In this document: positions 29,770 to 38,676 of the stretch, in pieces
Layout of the letters: each line of letters opens with the position of its first letter
How positions within the stretch are numbered: position 1 is the stretch's first letter
Assembly: GCA_050949705.1 (NCBI GenBank)
Contig: JBMNGG010000016.1
Location: 62,001 to 126,000 of the forward strand
Origin: JBMNGG01 sp050949705
GTDB taxonomy: Bacteria > Bacillota > Thermosediminibacteria > Thermosediminibacterales > Tepidanaerobacteraceae
Length of the DNA stretch: 64,000 nt
Reading direction: 5' to 3'
The notes under the pieces: model-generated
What the model was told of the DNA's origin: nothing
The model's input: only the letters and a program-made list of their open reading frames with translations
The model's database searches: none
Translations under genes and position numbers: made by a program

Positions 29770-31935
29770 GTGGAAGATTTGAATTTTGCATCATTGAAAA
29801 AGCAAATTTTATCTTACAACCCTTCTGGTGACCTTAATCTTATACAAAAGGCTTATGACTTTGCAAATAAAGCCCACAGTGGTCAACATAGGGTGTCAGG
29901 TGAACTTTTTATATTCCACCCCTTAGGTGTTGCTATAATTTTAGCGGATTTGGAACTTGATTTTACCACTATTGCTGCAGGATTATTACATGACGTTGTA
30001 GAGGATACAGATTATACTATTTCAGACATAGAAAAAGAATTTGGTTCTGAAATTGCGCTTTTAGTTGACGGAGTAACAAAATTAGGTAAACTTGAGTTTA
30101 AGACCAAAGAAGAGCAACAAGCTGAAAATTTTAGAAAAATGTTTTTGGCAATGGCCAAAGATATTAGGATAATTCTAATAAAGCTTGCAGACAGGTTACA
30201 TAATATGAGAACACTCAAATACTTATCTAAAGAAAAGCAGAGGGAAAAAGCTTTGGAAACTATTGAAATTTTTGCCCCTCTAGCTCACCGACTTGGAATA
30301 TCTAAAGTTAAATGGGAACTTGAAGATTTAGCTTTTAGATTTTTGGAGTCAGACCAGTATTATCAGCTTGTAGATAAGGTTGCTAAAAAAAGACAAGAGC
30401 GAGAAGAACACATTAATAATATGATTGATGTGTTAAAACGACATCTTAGATCATCTGGTATTAATGCTGAGATTCAAGGGCGACCTAAGCATTTTTATAG
30501 CATTTATAAAAAGATGAATGAACAAAATAAAACTTTCGATCAAATTTATGATTTAACTGCAGTGCGAGTAATTGTGGGTAATGTAAAGGACTGTTATGGG
30601 GCCTTGGGAGTTATCCATACTTTATGGAAGCCAATACCAGGTAGATTTAAGGACTATATAGCAATGCCAAAGCCAAACATGTATCAATCTCTTCATACTA
30701 CAGTCATTGATTCATCAGGTGACCCACTGGAAATACAAATAAGAACATATGAGATGCATAAAACTGCTGAATACGGTATCGCTGCTCATTGGAGATACAA
30801 AGAAGGCGATAAAAACAATAGTGATTTTGAGAAAAAACTTTCTTGGTTAAGAGAGATTCTTGACTGGCAAAGGGAGCTTAAAGATGCAAAGGCTTTTATG
30901 GAGACTCTGAAGATTGACCTTTTTACTGATGAAGTTTATGTTTTTACTCCCAAAGGAGATGTTATTGATCTACCTATGGGGTCATGTCCTATAGACTTTG
31001 CTTATAGGATTCATACAGATATTGGTAATAAATGTGTTGGTGCAAAAATTAATGGGAAAATGGTTACTTTAGACTATAAATTAGCTAATGGAGATATAAT
31101 TGAAATTATTACTTCAAGTAATAGTAACGGTCCTAGTCGAGACTGGTTGAATATTGTAAAGTCTCCTCAAGCAAAAAACAAAATACGGCAATGGTTTAAA
31201 AGAGAACGGCGAGAAGAAAATATTGCCAGAGGCAAGGAAATGATTGAAAAAGAGGCTCGCCGGCAAGGGTATGATATATATAAACTCATAAAAAATGAGG
31301 CAATGAATAGCTTTTTTAAACGAATGAGTTTTTCAAATATTGATGATATGTATGCTGCTATTGGTTATGGAGCTATTACTACAAAGCAAGCGTTGCAAAG
31401 AATAATTGATGAATACAAAAAAACTGTAAAACCAGATAAAGTAGATTTAGTTATCGATAAAGTTAAAACGAAGGCTAAACCGAAGAAAAAAATAGATCGA
31501 GGTATCAAAATTAATGGTATAGACAATATATTAGTAAAATTCTCTAGATGCTGTAATCCCGTACCGGGAGATAAAATTATTGGATATATTACAAGGGGTC
31601 GCGGAGTATCGATTCATCGTCAAGACTGCAAAAATGTTAGTGAATATCTCAATGATAAAGACCGACTTTTGGAAGTTGAATGGGAAAAATTTAATGATTC
31701 TTCATATCCGGTAGAAATTGAAGTGGCAGCTTACGATAGAGTAGGGTTGCTTTCAGATATAATAAATGTAATTGGAGAAATGGAAACAACTATTGATGCA
31801 GTCAATGCACGTGCGAGTAATAATGGAATGGCAACAGTTTATCTAGTTTTAGAAATAAATAATAAACAGCATTTAGAAAATGTGATACAAAAAATAAAAA
31901 GAGTAAATGCGGTATATAATGTAAGACGAACATGA
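29770..31935 (+). CDS. relA: Bifunctional (p)ppGpp synthetase/hydrolase
   Basis: The long RSH enzyme that makes and destroys (p)ppGpp in the stringent response. The 721-residue protein has, in order, the HD hydrolase domain (LLHDVVEDTD intact), the synthetase domain (GRFKDYIAMPKPNMYQSLHT; the RFKD signature is that of bifunctional enzymes), TGS (VYVFTPKGDVIDLP), a zinc-finger region (FSRCCNPVPGDKI) and C-terminal ACT. GTG at 29770 is taken as start; TTG at 29779 is an alternative. It lies 11 bases after apt and is followed by dtd, the standard order. Confidence 0.96.
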   Translation: MEDLNFASLKKQILSYNPSGDLNLIQKAYDFANKAHSGQHRVSGELFIFHPLGVAIILADLELDFTTIAAGLLHDVVEDTDYTISDIEKEFGSEIALLVDGVTKLGKLEFKTKEEQQAENFRKMFLAMAKDIRIILIKLADRLHNMRTLKYLSKEKQREKALETIEIFAPLAHRLGISKVKWELEDLAFRFLESDQYYQLVDKVAKKRQEREEHINNMIDVLKRHLRSSGINAEIQGRPKHFYSIYKKMNEQNKTFDQIYDLTAVRVIVGNVKDCYGALGVIHTLWKPIPGRFKDYIAMPKPNMYQSLHTTVIDSSGDPLEIQIRTYEMHKTAEYGIAAHWRYKEGDKNNSDFEKKLSWLREILDWQRELKDAKAFMETLKIDLFTDEVYVFTPKGDVIDLPMGSCPIDFAYRIHTDIGNKCVGAKINGKMVTLDYKLANGDIIEIITSSNSNGPSRDWLNIVKSPQAKNKIRQWFKRERREENIARGKEMIEKEARRQGYDIYKLIKNEAMNSFFKRMSFSNIDDMYAAIGYGAITTKQALQRIIDEYKKTVKPDKVDLVIDKVKTKAKPKKKIDRGIKINGIDNILVKFSRCCNPVPGDKIIGYITRGRGVSIHRQDCKNVSEYLNDKDRLLEVEWEKFNDSSYPVEIEVAAYDRVGLLSDIINVIGEMETTIDAVNARASNNGMATVYLVLEINNKQHLENVIQKIKRVNAVYNVRRT

Positions 31936-31953
31936 GTCTAAAAGGGGGATTTT

Positions 31954-32403
31954 ATGAGAGCTGTAGTACAAAGGGTAAGCTGTGCATCTGTTTCTGTTGA
32001 TGGTGAATACATTTCAAAAATAGATAAGGGTCTTGTTGCCTTTATAGGTGTATCTGTTGATGATAAAATAGAAGATGTTGATTATATTGCCGATAAAATT
32101 GTTAACCTTAGAATCTTTGAGGATGAAAACGGTAAAATGAACAGATCAATTCAGGATATAGATGCATCACTTTTAATAATATCTCAATTTACATTGTTAG
32201 GAGACGTTAGAAAAGGACGTAGACCTAGCTTTATAAAAGCAGCTCCTCCTGAAAAGGCACAAAAACTTTACGAAGCTTTAGTAGATTCTTGCAAAAAAAA
32301 GGTAAAGACAGTTGAAAAAGGTCAATTCCAAGCTCATATGATAATTAACGTCTTAAATGATGGTCCTGTCACAGTTTTACTTGATAGTGATAAACTTTTT
32401 TAA
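31954..32403 (+). CDS. dtd: D-aminoacyl-tRNA deacylase
   Basis: Dtd hydrolyses D-amino acids mistakenly joined to tRNA, and also glycyl-tRNA-Ala. The 149-residue protein is of typical length, begins MRAVVQRVSCASVSVDGE, and carries the two active-site motifs SQFTLLGD and NDGPVTVLLDS, the latter with the cross-subunit Gly-cisPro. GGGGG precedes the start. It sits between relA and an MBL hydrolase as in many Firmicutes. Confidence 0.96.
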   Translation: MRAVVQRVSCASVSVDGEYISKIDKGLVAFIGVSVDDKIEDVDYIADKIVNLRIFEDENGKMNRSIQDIDASLLIISQFTLLGDVRKGRRPSFIKAAPPEKAQKLYEALVDSCKKKVKTVEKGQFQAHMIINVLNDGPVTVLLDSDKLF

Positions 32404-32414
32404 GGAGGCACAAT

Positions 32415-33029
32415 ATGTTTCTGAAATGTTTACAGGTAGGCCCAATCGAAACTAATTGTTATATTCTTGCAGATGGTAATAAAGCAATAATTATAGATCC
32501 TGGTTGGGATAGTGATTCAATACTAAAAGTTATAGAAAGCGAAAAACTTAATGTAGAATACATCTTTCTGACACATGGGCATGCTGATCATATTGGAGCA
32601 TTAAAAGAAGTAAAGTTTGCTACTAATGCTAAAATTGCGATTCATGAGAAGGATGCTCGGATGCTCGTTTCTTCAGAAGATAATCTTTCTATTTTTTTCG
32701 GACAAAGCATCAGACAACCCTCAGCTGATATCTTGCTTAAGGGTAACGAGACGTTTCAACTAAATAACATCACTTTAGAGATAATTCATACCCCTGGGCA
32801 TACTCCCGGTGGTATATCAATAAAAGTTAATGATATTGTTTTTACTGGTGATGCACTGTTTGCGGGTTCTATTGGAAGAACGGATTTTCCAGGAGGTTCA
32901 TATAATGAACTTATCGAATCAATAAAGGAAAAGCTATTACCTTTAGGTGATGATGTCACAATTTTACCGGGACATGGAGAACAATCTACGATTGGTAATG
33001 AAAGGAAAATGAACCCGTTTTTAAAATAA
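32415..33029 (+). CDS. MBL-fold hydrolase (glyoxalase II-like)
   Basis: A 204-residue metallo-beta-lactamase-fold hydrolase of the small YcbL/YqgX type. The zinc ligands are in THGHADHIG, HTPGHTPGG, FTGDALF and LPGHGEQS. Such proteins resemble glyoxalase II but usually act on other thioesters or unknown substrates. It follows dtd after 11 bases and probably ends this transcript. Confidence 0.88.
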   Translation: MFLKCLQVGPIETNCYILADGNKAIIIDPGWDSDSILKVIESEKLNVEYIFLTHGHADHIGALKEVKFATNAKIAIHEKDARMLVSSEDNLSIFFGQSIRQPSADILLKGNETFQLNNITLEIIHTPGHTPGGISIKVNDIVFTGDALFAGSIGRTDFPGGSYNELIESIKEKLLPLGDDVTILPGHGEQSTIGNERKMNPFLK

Positions 33030-33120
33030 CATGATTAATTTATGATTTAATATAAATGCATTAAAAACATATTTTTTTTTACCATGGGAAAACTAAGGAT
33101 AACGTTATGGGAGGGATTGT

Positions 33121-33354
33121 ATGGCAGAAAGAGTCAAAAGTATTAAAGAGTTATTCAATTCCAATGACGATTACGCTGATATCCTTGACATGTTTGATGA
33201 AGAAAATATGTTTGATGAAGATATAGCGAGAGATGCGAAAATAGGTATTGATACTGTTAAAAGCATAAAAAAATCATGGATTGATAAAGATTCAAGTTAT
33301 TTACAATCAATTTTTTCCATAAATAAAAGGCCATTAAAAAAATCCCGGCATTAG
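33121..33354 (+). CDS. Small acidic protein of unknown function
   Basis: A 77-residue protein without a family I recognise. The N-terminal 45 residues are acidic and helical (ELFNSNDDYADILDMFDEEN); the C terminus is basic (KRPLKKSRH). The segment EDIARDAKIGIDTVKSIKKSW could form a helix-turn-helix, which would fit a small DNA-binding protein, but this is a guess. GGGAGGG precedes the ATG, and a bidirectional terminator overlaps the end. In several Clostridia hemZ and hisS lie in this part of the relA-dtd-aspS region; neither is here. Confidence 0.6.
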   Translation: MAERVKSIKELFNSNDDYADILDMFDEENMFDEDIARDAKIGIDTVKSIKKSWIDKDSSYLQSIFSINKRPLKKSRH

Positions 33355-33370
33355 TTTGCACGGGATTTTT
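33338..33370. terminator. Bidirectional terminator between convergent genes
   Basis: AAAAATCCCG (33338-33347) and CGGGATTTTT (33361-33370) form a perfect 10-bp stem with A and T runs on the two sides. It can end both the small plus-strand gene and minus-strand htrA. Confidence 0.85.
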
Positions 33371-33375
33371 AATAT

Positions 33376-34548
33376 CTAATTAGGTTGTTTTTCAACTTTA
33401 ACTGAAACAAATTGGGATTGACCATTTCGTAAAACAAGCATTATCAAGTTATCATTTATCTTAGCTTTGCTAACTATTTCAACTACATCATTAGAATTTT
33501 TTATAATCTTATCATCTATTTTCAGAATAACATCACCTCGTGTTAAGCCGGCTTTAGCTGCAGGGCTATTAGGAACAACATCGGCAATTAGAGCCCCGTT
33601 TTGATCCTCTAGATTGAAATATTCTGCAAGATCCTTGGTTAAATCTTGGAGGATTACACCTATATAGGGGCGAGTAACTGATCCACTTTCTATAAGTTCG
33701 TCCAGGACTTCTTTAACAGTATTTATAGGTATGGCAAATCCGATACCTTGGGCTTGCGCATTAATTGCTGTATTTATTCCAATTACTTCACCATTTAATG
33801 ACATAAGAGGGCCGCCACTGTTACCGGGATTAATAGCAGTATCTGTTTGTATTAAGTTTTTATAAACTCTTTCCTTGCCTGTAGACTGATCCGGAATTGT
33901 TACTGGTCTACCTTTGGCGCTTATTACCCCAACAGTTACAGTATGATCTAACCTATAAGGATTACCGATAGCAATTACCCATTCACCAACACGCATATTA
34001 TCTGAATTTCCAAGCGTTATATATGGTAATTTTTTCGATGAATTGATTTTTAATACAGCCAAATCCAGATTAAAGTCTTTTCCTACAACGGTGGCTTTAA
34101 ATGGTTCTTCAAATCCTGTAACTGTTACATTTACTTCTGTTGCTCCACTGATAACATGTTCGTTTGTGAGAATGTATCCTTCTGGATTGATAATAAAACC
34201 TGAACCTATGCCACTAGTAGTTTTTGGTGCACGTGGGCTTTGAAAACTATCTCCGAAAAAGTATCTAAAAAATGGATCATTAAAAAAATGGTTTGATGAA
34301 GCATTATTTTCTACGACTGTTTCTATATATACTACTGCATCACTATATTGCTCAACTATTTCCGGGATACTTGTAGGTAAAGGGGATAAAGATTGATTTG
34401 TATGTGTAGCGATTTGTGTATCGGCATGTGCGGTATTTTGCGGATATACAGAATTATAGGCTAAAATACCTCCAGCAACTAAAGCTGCTCCCATGGCAAG
34501 ACCTATCAATACGGCAATTATATACTTCCTTTTATAAAATAAAGACAT
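33376..34548 (-). CDS. HtrA/DegP-type membrane-anchored serine protease
   Basis: A 390-residue S1C protease with one PDZ domain, which degrades or refolds damaged proteins outside the membrane. The N-terminal anchor covers residues 10-31 after KRKY. The triad is His131 (LTNEHVISG), Asp162 (NLDLAVLKI) and Ser244 (INPGNSGGPL), all intact. The PDZ domain runs from about 290 to 385 (SVTRPYIGVILQDL, DVVPNSPAAKAGLTRGDVIL). A phenylalanine-rich stretch (FFNDPFFRYFFGDSF) precedes the protease domain, as in other HtrA proteins. GGAGG lies upstream of the ATG. It is transcribed opposite to its neighbours and diverges from the T-box-aspS unit. Confidence 0.93.
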   Translation of the reverse strand: MSLFYKRKYIIAVLIGLAMGAALVAGGILAYNSVYPQNTAHADTQIATHTNQSLSPLPTSIPEIVEQYSDAVVYIETVVENNASSNHFFNDPFFRYFFGDSFQSPRAPKTTSGIGSGFIINPEGYILTNEHVISGATEVNVTVTGFEEPFKATVVGKDFNLDLAVLKINSSKKLPYITLGNSDNMRVGEWVIAIGNPYRLDHTVTVGVISAKGRPVTIPDQSTGKERVYKNLIQTDTAINPGNSGGPLMSLNGEVIGINTAINAQAQGIGFAIPINTVKEVLDELIESGSVTRPYIGVILQDLTKDLAEYFNLEDQNGALIADVVPNSPAAKAGLTRGDVILKIDDKIIKNSNDVVEIVSKAKINDNLIMLVLRNGQSQFVSVKVEKQPN

Positions 34549-34655
34549 TACAAAACCTCCATTTCAATTCCTCTTTTAATTATATTATAACCTTATATTT
34601 TATTGAGTCTATGTGAAAATTGTTATGAATTTGTGAATTCTAGTCTATAATAATA

Positions 34656-34685
34656 TTGACATAGTGCAGCGAGTTATTCTATAAT
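34656..34685 (+). promoter_or_regulatory. Promoter of the aspS T-box transcript
   Basis: TTGACA (34656-34661), an 18-base spacer and TATAAT (34680-34685), directly before the T-box leader. Confidence 0.75.
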
Positions 34686-34689
34686 GTTT

Positions 34690-34945
34690 AAAAAGAATCA
34701 TACCGTTAAAAGCTGTGATGGGGCTTTAGACATAATATCTCAACAGGGAGAAAGAGTCGAGATTGAGAGCTCTTTTTGGGAAAAGTATGTTGGTTTGATT
34801 TAACACCCCGGAGCTGAAATTCCGAAATTATAGTAGGGATTTACGTTTATGCGTTAAAAAATAAGTGGGATTTTCCAAACAGGGTGGCACCGCGGGAAGA
34901 CTCTCGTCCCTGATTTATTATCAGCGATGGGGGTTTTTTATTATT
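34690..34945 (+). promoter_or_regulatory. T-box riboswitch upstream of aspS
   Basis: The diagnostic T-box AGGGTGGCACCGCGG starts at 34881 and is followed by a terminator hairpin (CTCTCGTCCC with GATGGGGG and a T run at about 34936-34940). The 190 bases before it form the stem I-III region. Uncharged tRNA pairing with the specifier and T-box would favour the antiterminator and switch on aspS. A GAC (Asp) triplet at 34729-34731 is one candidate specifier, but I could not fold stem I with confidence. Confidence 0.88.
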
Positions 34946-34971
34946 TTAAAATAAAATAAGGGGTTGTTTTT

Positions 34972-36735
34972 ATGATAAAAAGAAATTTTTACTGTGGTGA
35001 ATTGAGAGAAAATCATGAGGGCAAGGATGTTTGTCTTTCAGGTTGGGTTCAAACTAGAAGGGATTTAGGTGGTCTTATTTTTATTGATTTAAGAGATCGC
35101 AGCGGCATTGTACAAGTTGTCTTTAATCCCGAGCATAAAGAGGCTTTTAAAAATGCTGATGAAATTCGAAGTGAATACGTAATAGCAGTAAAGGGAAAGG
35201 TCTATAAGCGTCCTGAAGAAAATATTAACCCAAAAGTTCCAACAGGATTTATCGAGGTAATCGGTGAGGAACTGAATATTTTAAGCAAATCCAAAACACC
35301 ACCTTTTCCAATAGAGGATAATATAAAAGTTGATGAAAGTTTAAGGTTAAAGTACAGATACTTAGACCTAAGAAGGCCAAGAATGCAGCATAATTTGATG
35401 TTTAGAAGTAAAATGAATAAGTCAATCAGGGATTTTTTAGATAAAAATGGGTTTTATGAAATTGAAACTCCTATTCTTACAAAAAGCACTCCGGAAGGTG
35501 CTAGGGATTATCTTGTTCCCAGTCGGCTAAATCCCGGCGAATTTTATGCATTACCACAATCACCTCAACTTTTCAAGCAAATTCTTATGGTAGCAGGAAT
35601 GGAACGATATTATCAAATAGCCAGATGCTTCAGGGATGAAGATTTGCGAGCTGACAGACAACCGGAGTTTACACAACTCGATATAGAAATGTCCTTTGTT
35701 GATGTTGAAGATGTTATTTCAATAAATGAAAAGCTAATACAATATGTTGTTGAACAGGTCACTGGGAAAAAAGTCGAAACGCCTTTTCCCCGAATTACTT
35801 ACAAAGAAGCTATGAACAAATACGGAACCGATAAGCCAGATACCAGATTCGGAATGGAAATGATTGATATATCGGATATAGTCAATGATTGTGATTTTAA
35901 AGTATTTAGCGGTGCTGTAAAAACTGGTGGCAGGGTTAAAGGTATAAACGTAAAAAAAGGTGGAGAAATATTTAGCCGCAGACAAATAGATGATTTAGTG
36001 GAGAAGTCAAAGGAATTTGGGGCTAAAGGAATGGCTTGGCTAAACATTACACAAAGTGAAATAAAATCTCCTATTACTAAGTTTTTTAGCGAAGAAATGT
36101 TAAAGGATATTGTTGATGAACTTAAAGGTGAACCTGGAGATTTGCTTCTATTTGTTGCTGATAGCAATATAGAACTTGTTATATCGGTACTGGGTCAAAT
36201 GAGAATATTTTTAGCCAAAACTCTTGGTTTAATTGATAAAGAAAAGCTGAATTTTTTGTGGATAACAGAGTTTCCATTATTAGAATATGATGAAGATGAA
36301 AATAGATATGTTGCTATCCATCATCCATTTACTTCTCCAATGGAAGAAGATATTGAATTACTTGATAAAGAACCTTTAAAAGTTAGAGCAAAAGCTTATG
36401 ATATTGTTCTTAATGGCACTGAGTTAGGAGGGGGAAGTATAAGAATACATGATGCTTCACTCCAAGAAAAAATGTTTAAGACTCTTGGATTCTCTGAAGA
36501 AAGGGCGAGGAGTAATTTTGGCTTTCTTCTTAGAGCTTTTGAATATGGAACACCGCCACATGGAGGTATAGCATATGGTTTAGACCGTATGATGATGCTT
36601 CTATTAGGTCTTGAAAGTATAAGAGATTGTATTGCATTTCCTAAAACTCAAAATGCTTCATGCCTTATGACAGAAGCTCCGAGTAGTGTTGATTCCAAGC
36701 AATTGAAAGATCTTTACATCAAGGTAAATATTTAA
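34972..36735 (+). CDS. aspS: Aspartyl-tRNA synthetase
   Basis: AspS charges tRNA-Asp and, in the non-discriminating form, also tRNA-Asn. The 587-residue bacterial-type class II enzyme has the N-terminal anticodon-binding OB fold (LSGWVQTRRDLGGLIFIDLRD), motif 2 (RCFRDEDLRADRQPEFTQLD), the GAD insertion and motif 3 (GIAYGLDRMMMLL). Expression is set by the T-box leader in front. In Clostridia hisS often precedes aspS; here aspS is alone. A 6S RNA gene follows. Confidence 0.97.
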   Translation: MIKRNFYCGELRENHEGKDVCLSGWVQTRRDLGGLIFIDLRDRSGIVQVVFNPEHKEAFKNADEIRSEYVIAVKGKVYKRPEENINPKVPTGFIEVIGEELNILSKSKTPPFPIEDNIKVDESLRLKYRYLDLRRPRMQHNLMFRSKMNKSIRDFLDKNGFYEIETPILTKSTPEGARDYLVPSRLNPGEFYALPQSPQLFKQILMVAGMERYYQIARCFRDEDLRADRQPEFTQLDIEMSFVDVEDVISINEKLIQYVVEQVTGKKVETPFPRITYKEAMNKYGTDKPDTRFGMEMIDISDIVNDCDFKVFSGAVKTGGRVKGINVKKGGEIFSRRQIDDLVEKSKEFGAKGMAWLNITQSEIKSPITKFFSEEMLKDIVDELKGEPGDLLLFVADSNIELVISVLGQMRIFLAKTLGLIDKEKLNFLWITEFPLLEYDEDENRYVAIHHPFTSPMEEDIELLDKEPLKVRAKAYDIVLNGTELGGGSIRIHDASLQEKMFKTLGFSEERARSNFGFLLRAFEYGTPPHGGIAYGLDRMMMLLLGLESIRDCIAFPKTQNASCLMTEAPSSVDSKQLKDLYIKVNI

Positions 36736-36776
36736 CATAAAAGCACAATTTGGCAGGGCTATATTGATGCGAAACC

Positions 36777-36805
36777 TTGATATATAGCCAATTTTGTGAT
36801 ATTAT
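36777..36805 (+). promoter_or_regulatory. Candidate promoter for 6S RNA
   Basis: TTGATA (36777-36782), a 17-base spacer and TATTAT (36800-36805). Transcription would begin near 36812. Confidence 0.5.
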
Positions 36806-36811
36806 AATACC

Positions 36812-37010
36812 AGAAATAGAAAAACACCCTACTGTGTGCGTGTGAACTGATATAGTAAAGAGCCAACACTCTGAAATAGGGAGTTCGGTCTCTGGGTGCT
36901 GCATGTAGGCCCTCCATAGGGAAACATATAAGGCACCCAGGAGGACACCCACCTGGTGAGCCGGGTCTCTATTTACCAATCAGTGAGTACGGCATGGTGG
37001 GGGCTTTTTT
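36812..37010 (+). ncRNA. ssrS: 6S RNA (SsrS)
   Basis: The gap between aspS and tcdA holds a structured RNA of about 190-200 bases. An apical stem CTGGGTGC (36892-36899) pairs with GCACCCAG (36933-36940). The flanks can pair as a long closing stem (CACCCTACTGTG side with CATGGTGGGG side), leaving a central bubble as in 6S RNA, and a T6 run ends it at 37005-37010. 6S RNA binds the sigma-A RNA polymerase holoenzyme by mimicking an open promoter. In B. subtilis one 6S gene lies in the same place, between aspS and the tcdA homologue. Ends are approximate. Confidence 0.72.
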
Positions 37011-37029
37011 GTTTATTGGAGTGATACCA

Positions 37030-37752
37030 ATGGAAGACATGTTTGCCAGAACTGAATTGTTAATTGGTAAAGAATCGCTGGAAAAGCTTAAAAAATCACA
37101 AATAGCCATTATTGGAATAGGCGGTGTTGGATCTTTCGCAGTTGAGGCTTTGGCAAGAGTAGGGGTAGGCACATTAATACTTGTTGATTTTGATGTTATA
37201 TGCTATTCAAATATTAACCGCCAGATTCATGCTACTCATTCTACTGTTGGTTTACCTAAAGTTGATGTAATGAAGGAACGCATTCTTGATATTAATCCTA
37301 ATGCAAATGTGATTTGTATTCGTGAGTTTTATTCACATGAAAATTCTACAAGAATATTAAGTGGCCATTTTGACTATTTAATAGATGCGATAGACAGCTT
37401 AGGTTCTAAAATTGATTTAATCGTAGAATGTAAGAAAAGGAATATTCCAATTATATCAGCTATGGGAGCAGGTAATAAGTTAAATCCAAATAAACTTGAA
37501 ATAAGTGATATATCTCTTACTTCAATATGCCCACTGGCCAAAAGAGTTAGAAAAGAACTAAGAAAAAAGGGAATAGAAGAAGGAGTAAAAGTCGTATATT
37601 CAAAAGAAATACCATTAAAAAAACAAAGTCATAAAAACATCAACGGTTGTAGCAACACTCTAAATAATGTTGTAGGAAGTATTTCATTTGTGCCATCTGC
37701 TATGGGTTTGACAATCGCGAGTGAGGTTGTCCGTGATTTGATAAATATTTGA
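37030..37752 (+). CDS. tcdA: tRNA threonylcarbamoyladenosine dehydratase
   Basis: TcdA (CsdL/YgdL) cyclises t6A37 of tRNA to ct6A using ATP. The protein of about 240 residues is an E1-like ThiF/MoeB fold: IAIIGIGGVGSFAVEALARVG is its nucleotide-binding loop region, with DFDVICYSNINRQIHA, LIDAIDSLGSKIDLI and the C-terminal GSISFVPSAMGLTIASEVV. The ATG at 37030 gives the usual start MEDMFARTELLIG after TGGAGTG; an ATG 36 bases upstream lies inside the 6S RNA region. The aspS-6S-tcdA order matches Bacillus. Confidence 0.9.
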   Translation: MEDMFARTELLIGKESLEKLKKSQIAIIGIGGVGSFAVEALARVGVGTLILVDFDVICYSNINRQIHATHSTVGLPKVDVMKERILDINPNANVICIREFYSHENSTRILSGHFDYLIDAIDSLGSKIDLIVECKKRNIPIISAMGAGNKLNPNKLEISDISLTSICPLAKRVRKELRKKGIEEGVKVVYSKEIPLKKQSHKNINGCSNTLNNVVGSISFVPSAMGLTIASEVVRDLINI

Positions 37753-37813
37753 CCGGTATATAACAATATTATATAATGAATATACCCTGGGATGGTATTG
37801 GAGGCGAATGGTG

Positions 37814-38101
37814 ATGGAAAATGGCCATAGCTGCTCCTATTATGATAACAAAGCAAATTTACTACGACGCTTAAAAAGAATAGAAGGCCAAATTAAAGGT
37901 ATACAACGTATGATCGAAGATGAAAAATATTGTGTAGATGTTTTAGTGCAAATAGCAGCTGTTAGAGCTGCTTTAAATAAGGTGGGTTTGATTGTTTTAG
38001 AAGATCATACAAGAGGATGTGTTGTAGAGGCTGTCCGTTCTGATTGTAACAAAGAAAAAATAAATGAACTAATAGACGTGATAGGTAAATTTATAAAATA
38101 A
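37814..38101 (+). CDS. CsoR-family metal-sensing transcriptional repressor
   Basis: A small helical repressor of about 95 residues, of the CsoR/RcnR (DUF156) family. Counting from ATG at 37814, Cys40, His65 and Cys69 form the Cys-His-Cys pattern of copper-sensing CsoR. The consensus NLLRRLKRIEGQIKGIQRMIEDEKYCVD is spread over the first helices. Two further cysteines (the N-terminal CS and C-terminal DC) could tune sensing. No copper exporter or chaperone gene is adjacent, so its target lies elsewhere and the metal is inferred. An ATG at 37808 is an alternative start, but GGAGG is too close to it. Confidence 0.85.
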   Translation: MENGHSCSYYDNKANLLRRLKRIEGQIKGIQRMIEDEKYCVDVLVQIAAVRAALNKVGLIVLEDHTRGCVVEAVRSDCNKEKINELIDVIGKFIK

Positions 38102-38143
38102 GCTCCACTTAACATTATATATTCTTCATTGGAGGAAACCAAT

Positions 38144-38563
38144 ATGAGGGAAAAGGCTATTGTAATATCTAAAAAGAGAGATAGAGCACAAGTAGAGATA
38201 GTAAGGACTTCTGCTTGTGATGGATGTAAAGGATGTTCTGTAGGTACTAGCGGAAAACCTCTTAGAGTATGGGTTAAGAATCCCATTAATGCAAAGGTAG
38301 GGCAGTCGGTAGCAGTGGAACTAGAAGCATCGAAACTCCTTTCAGCAACTTTTATAGCCTATGGAATTCCTCTTTTAGCGTTTTTAATAGGTTTAGCATT
38401 AGCATATAAAGTTTCTGAGTTTTTTAACATAACTGCTGTAGAGCCTTTTGCTTTAATTATAGGGTTTGGATTTATGCTTTTAAGTTTCTTAGCTATACAC
38501 TTTTATAATAATAAAGATGATACTATAAATAAATATAGTTCTCGAATAGTTGATATATTTTAA
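38144..38563 (+). CDS. RseC/MucC-like SoxR-reducing system protein
   Basis: A 139-residue membrane protein of the RseC/MucC family. The N-terminal part has a cysteine cluster (TSACDGCKGCSVG) suited to redox or Fe-S binding, followed by two helices (about 66-86 and 96-118). RseC links to the SoxR-reducing Rnf-like system in Gammaproteobacteria; in Clostridia its role is not established. ATG at 38144 follows GGAGG at 8-base spacing. It comes just after the CsoR-type gene. Confidence 0.75.
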   Translation: MREKAIVISKKRDRAQVEIVRTSACDGCKGCSVGTSGKPLRVWVKNPINAKVGQSVAVELEASKLLSATFIAYGIPLLAFLIGLALAYKVSEFFNITAVEPFALIIGFGFMLLSFLAIHFYNNKDDTINKYSSRIVDIF

Positions 38564-38590
38564 TTTGATAATAAACTATAATACAAAATG

Positions 38591-38619
38591 TTGACAATCA
38601 TTATTCTCTTCTATATAAT
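38591..38619 (+). promoter_or_regulatory. alaS promoter
   Basis: TTGACA (38591-38596), a 17-base spacer and TATAAT (38614-38619), a perfect sigma-A consensus 58 bases before alaS. There is no room for a T-box leader. Confidence 0.85.
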
Positions 38620-38676
38620 TTCTTCAGTGATAAGGAAAAAGCCATTATTTTACGTGATTTTGGAGGTTCTTTATAA

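Noticed and set aside
36994..37029. An upstream ATG extending TcdA by 12 residues.
   Set aside because: It lies in the 3' part of the 6S RNA and its terminator; the family start is MEDMFARTELL at 37030.
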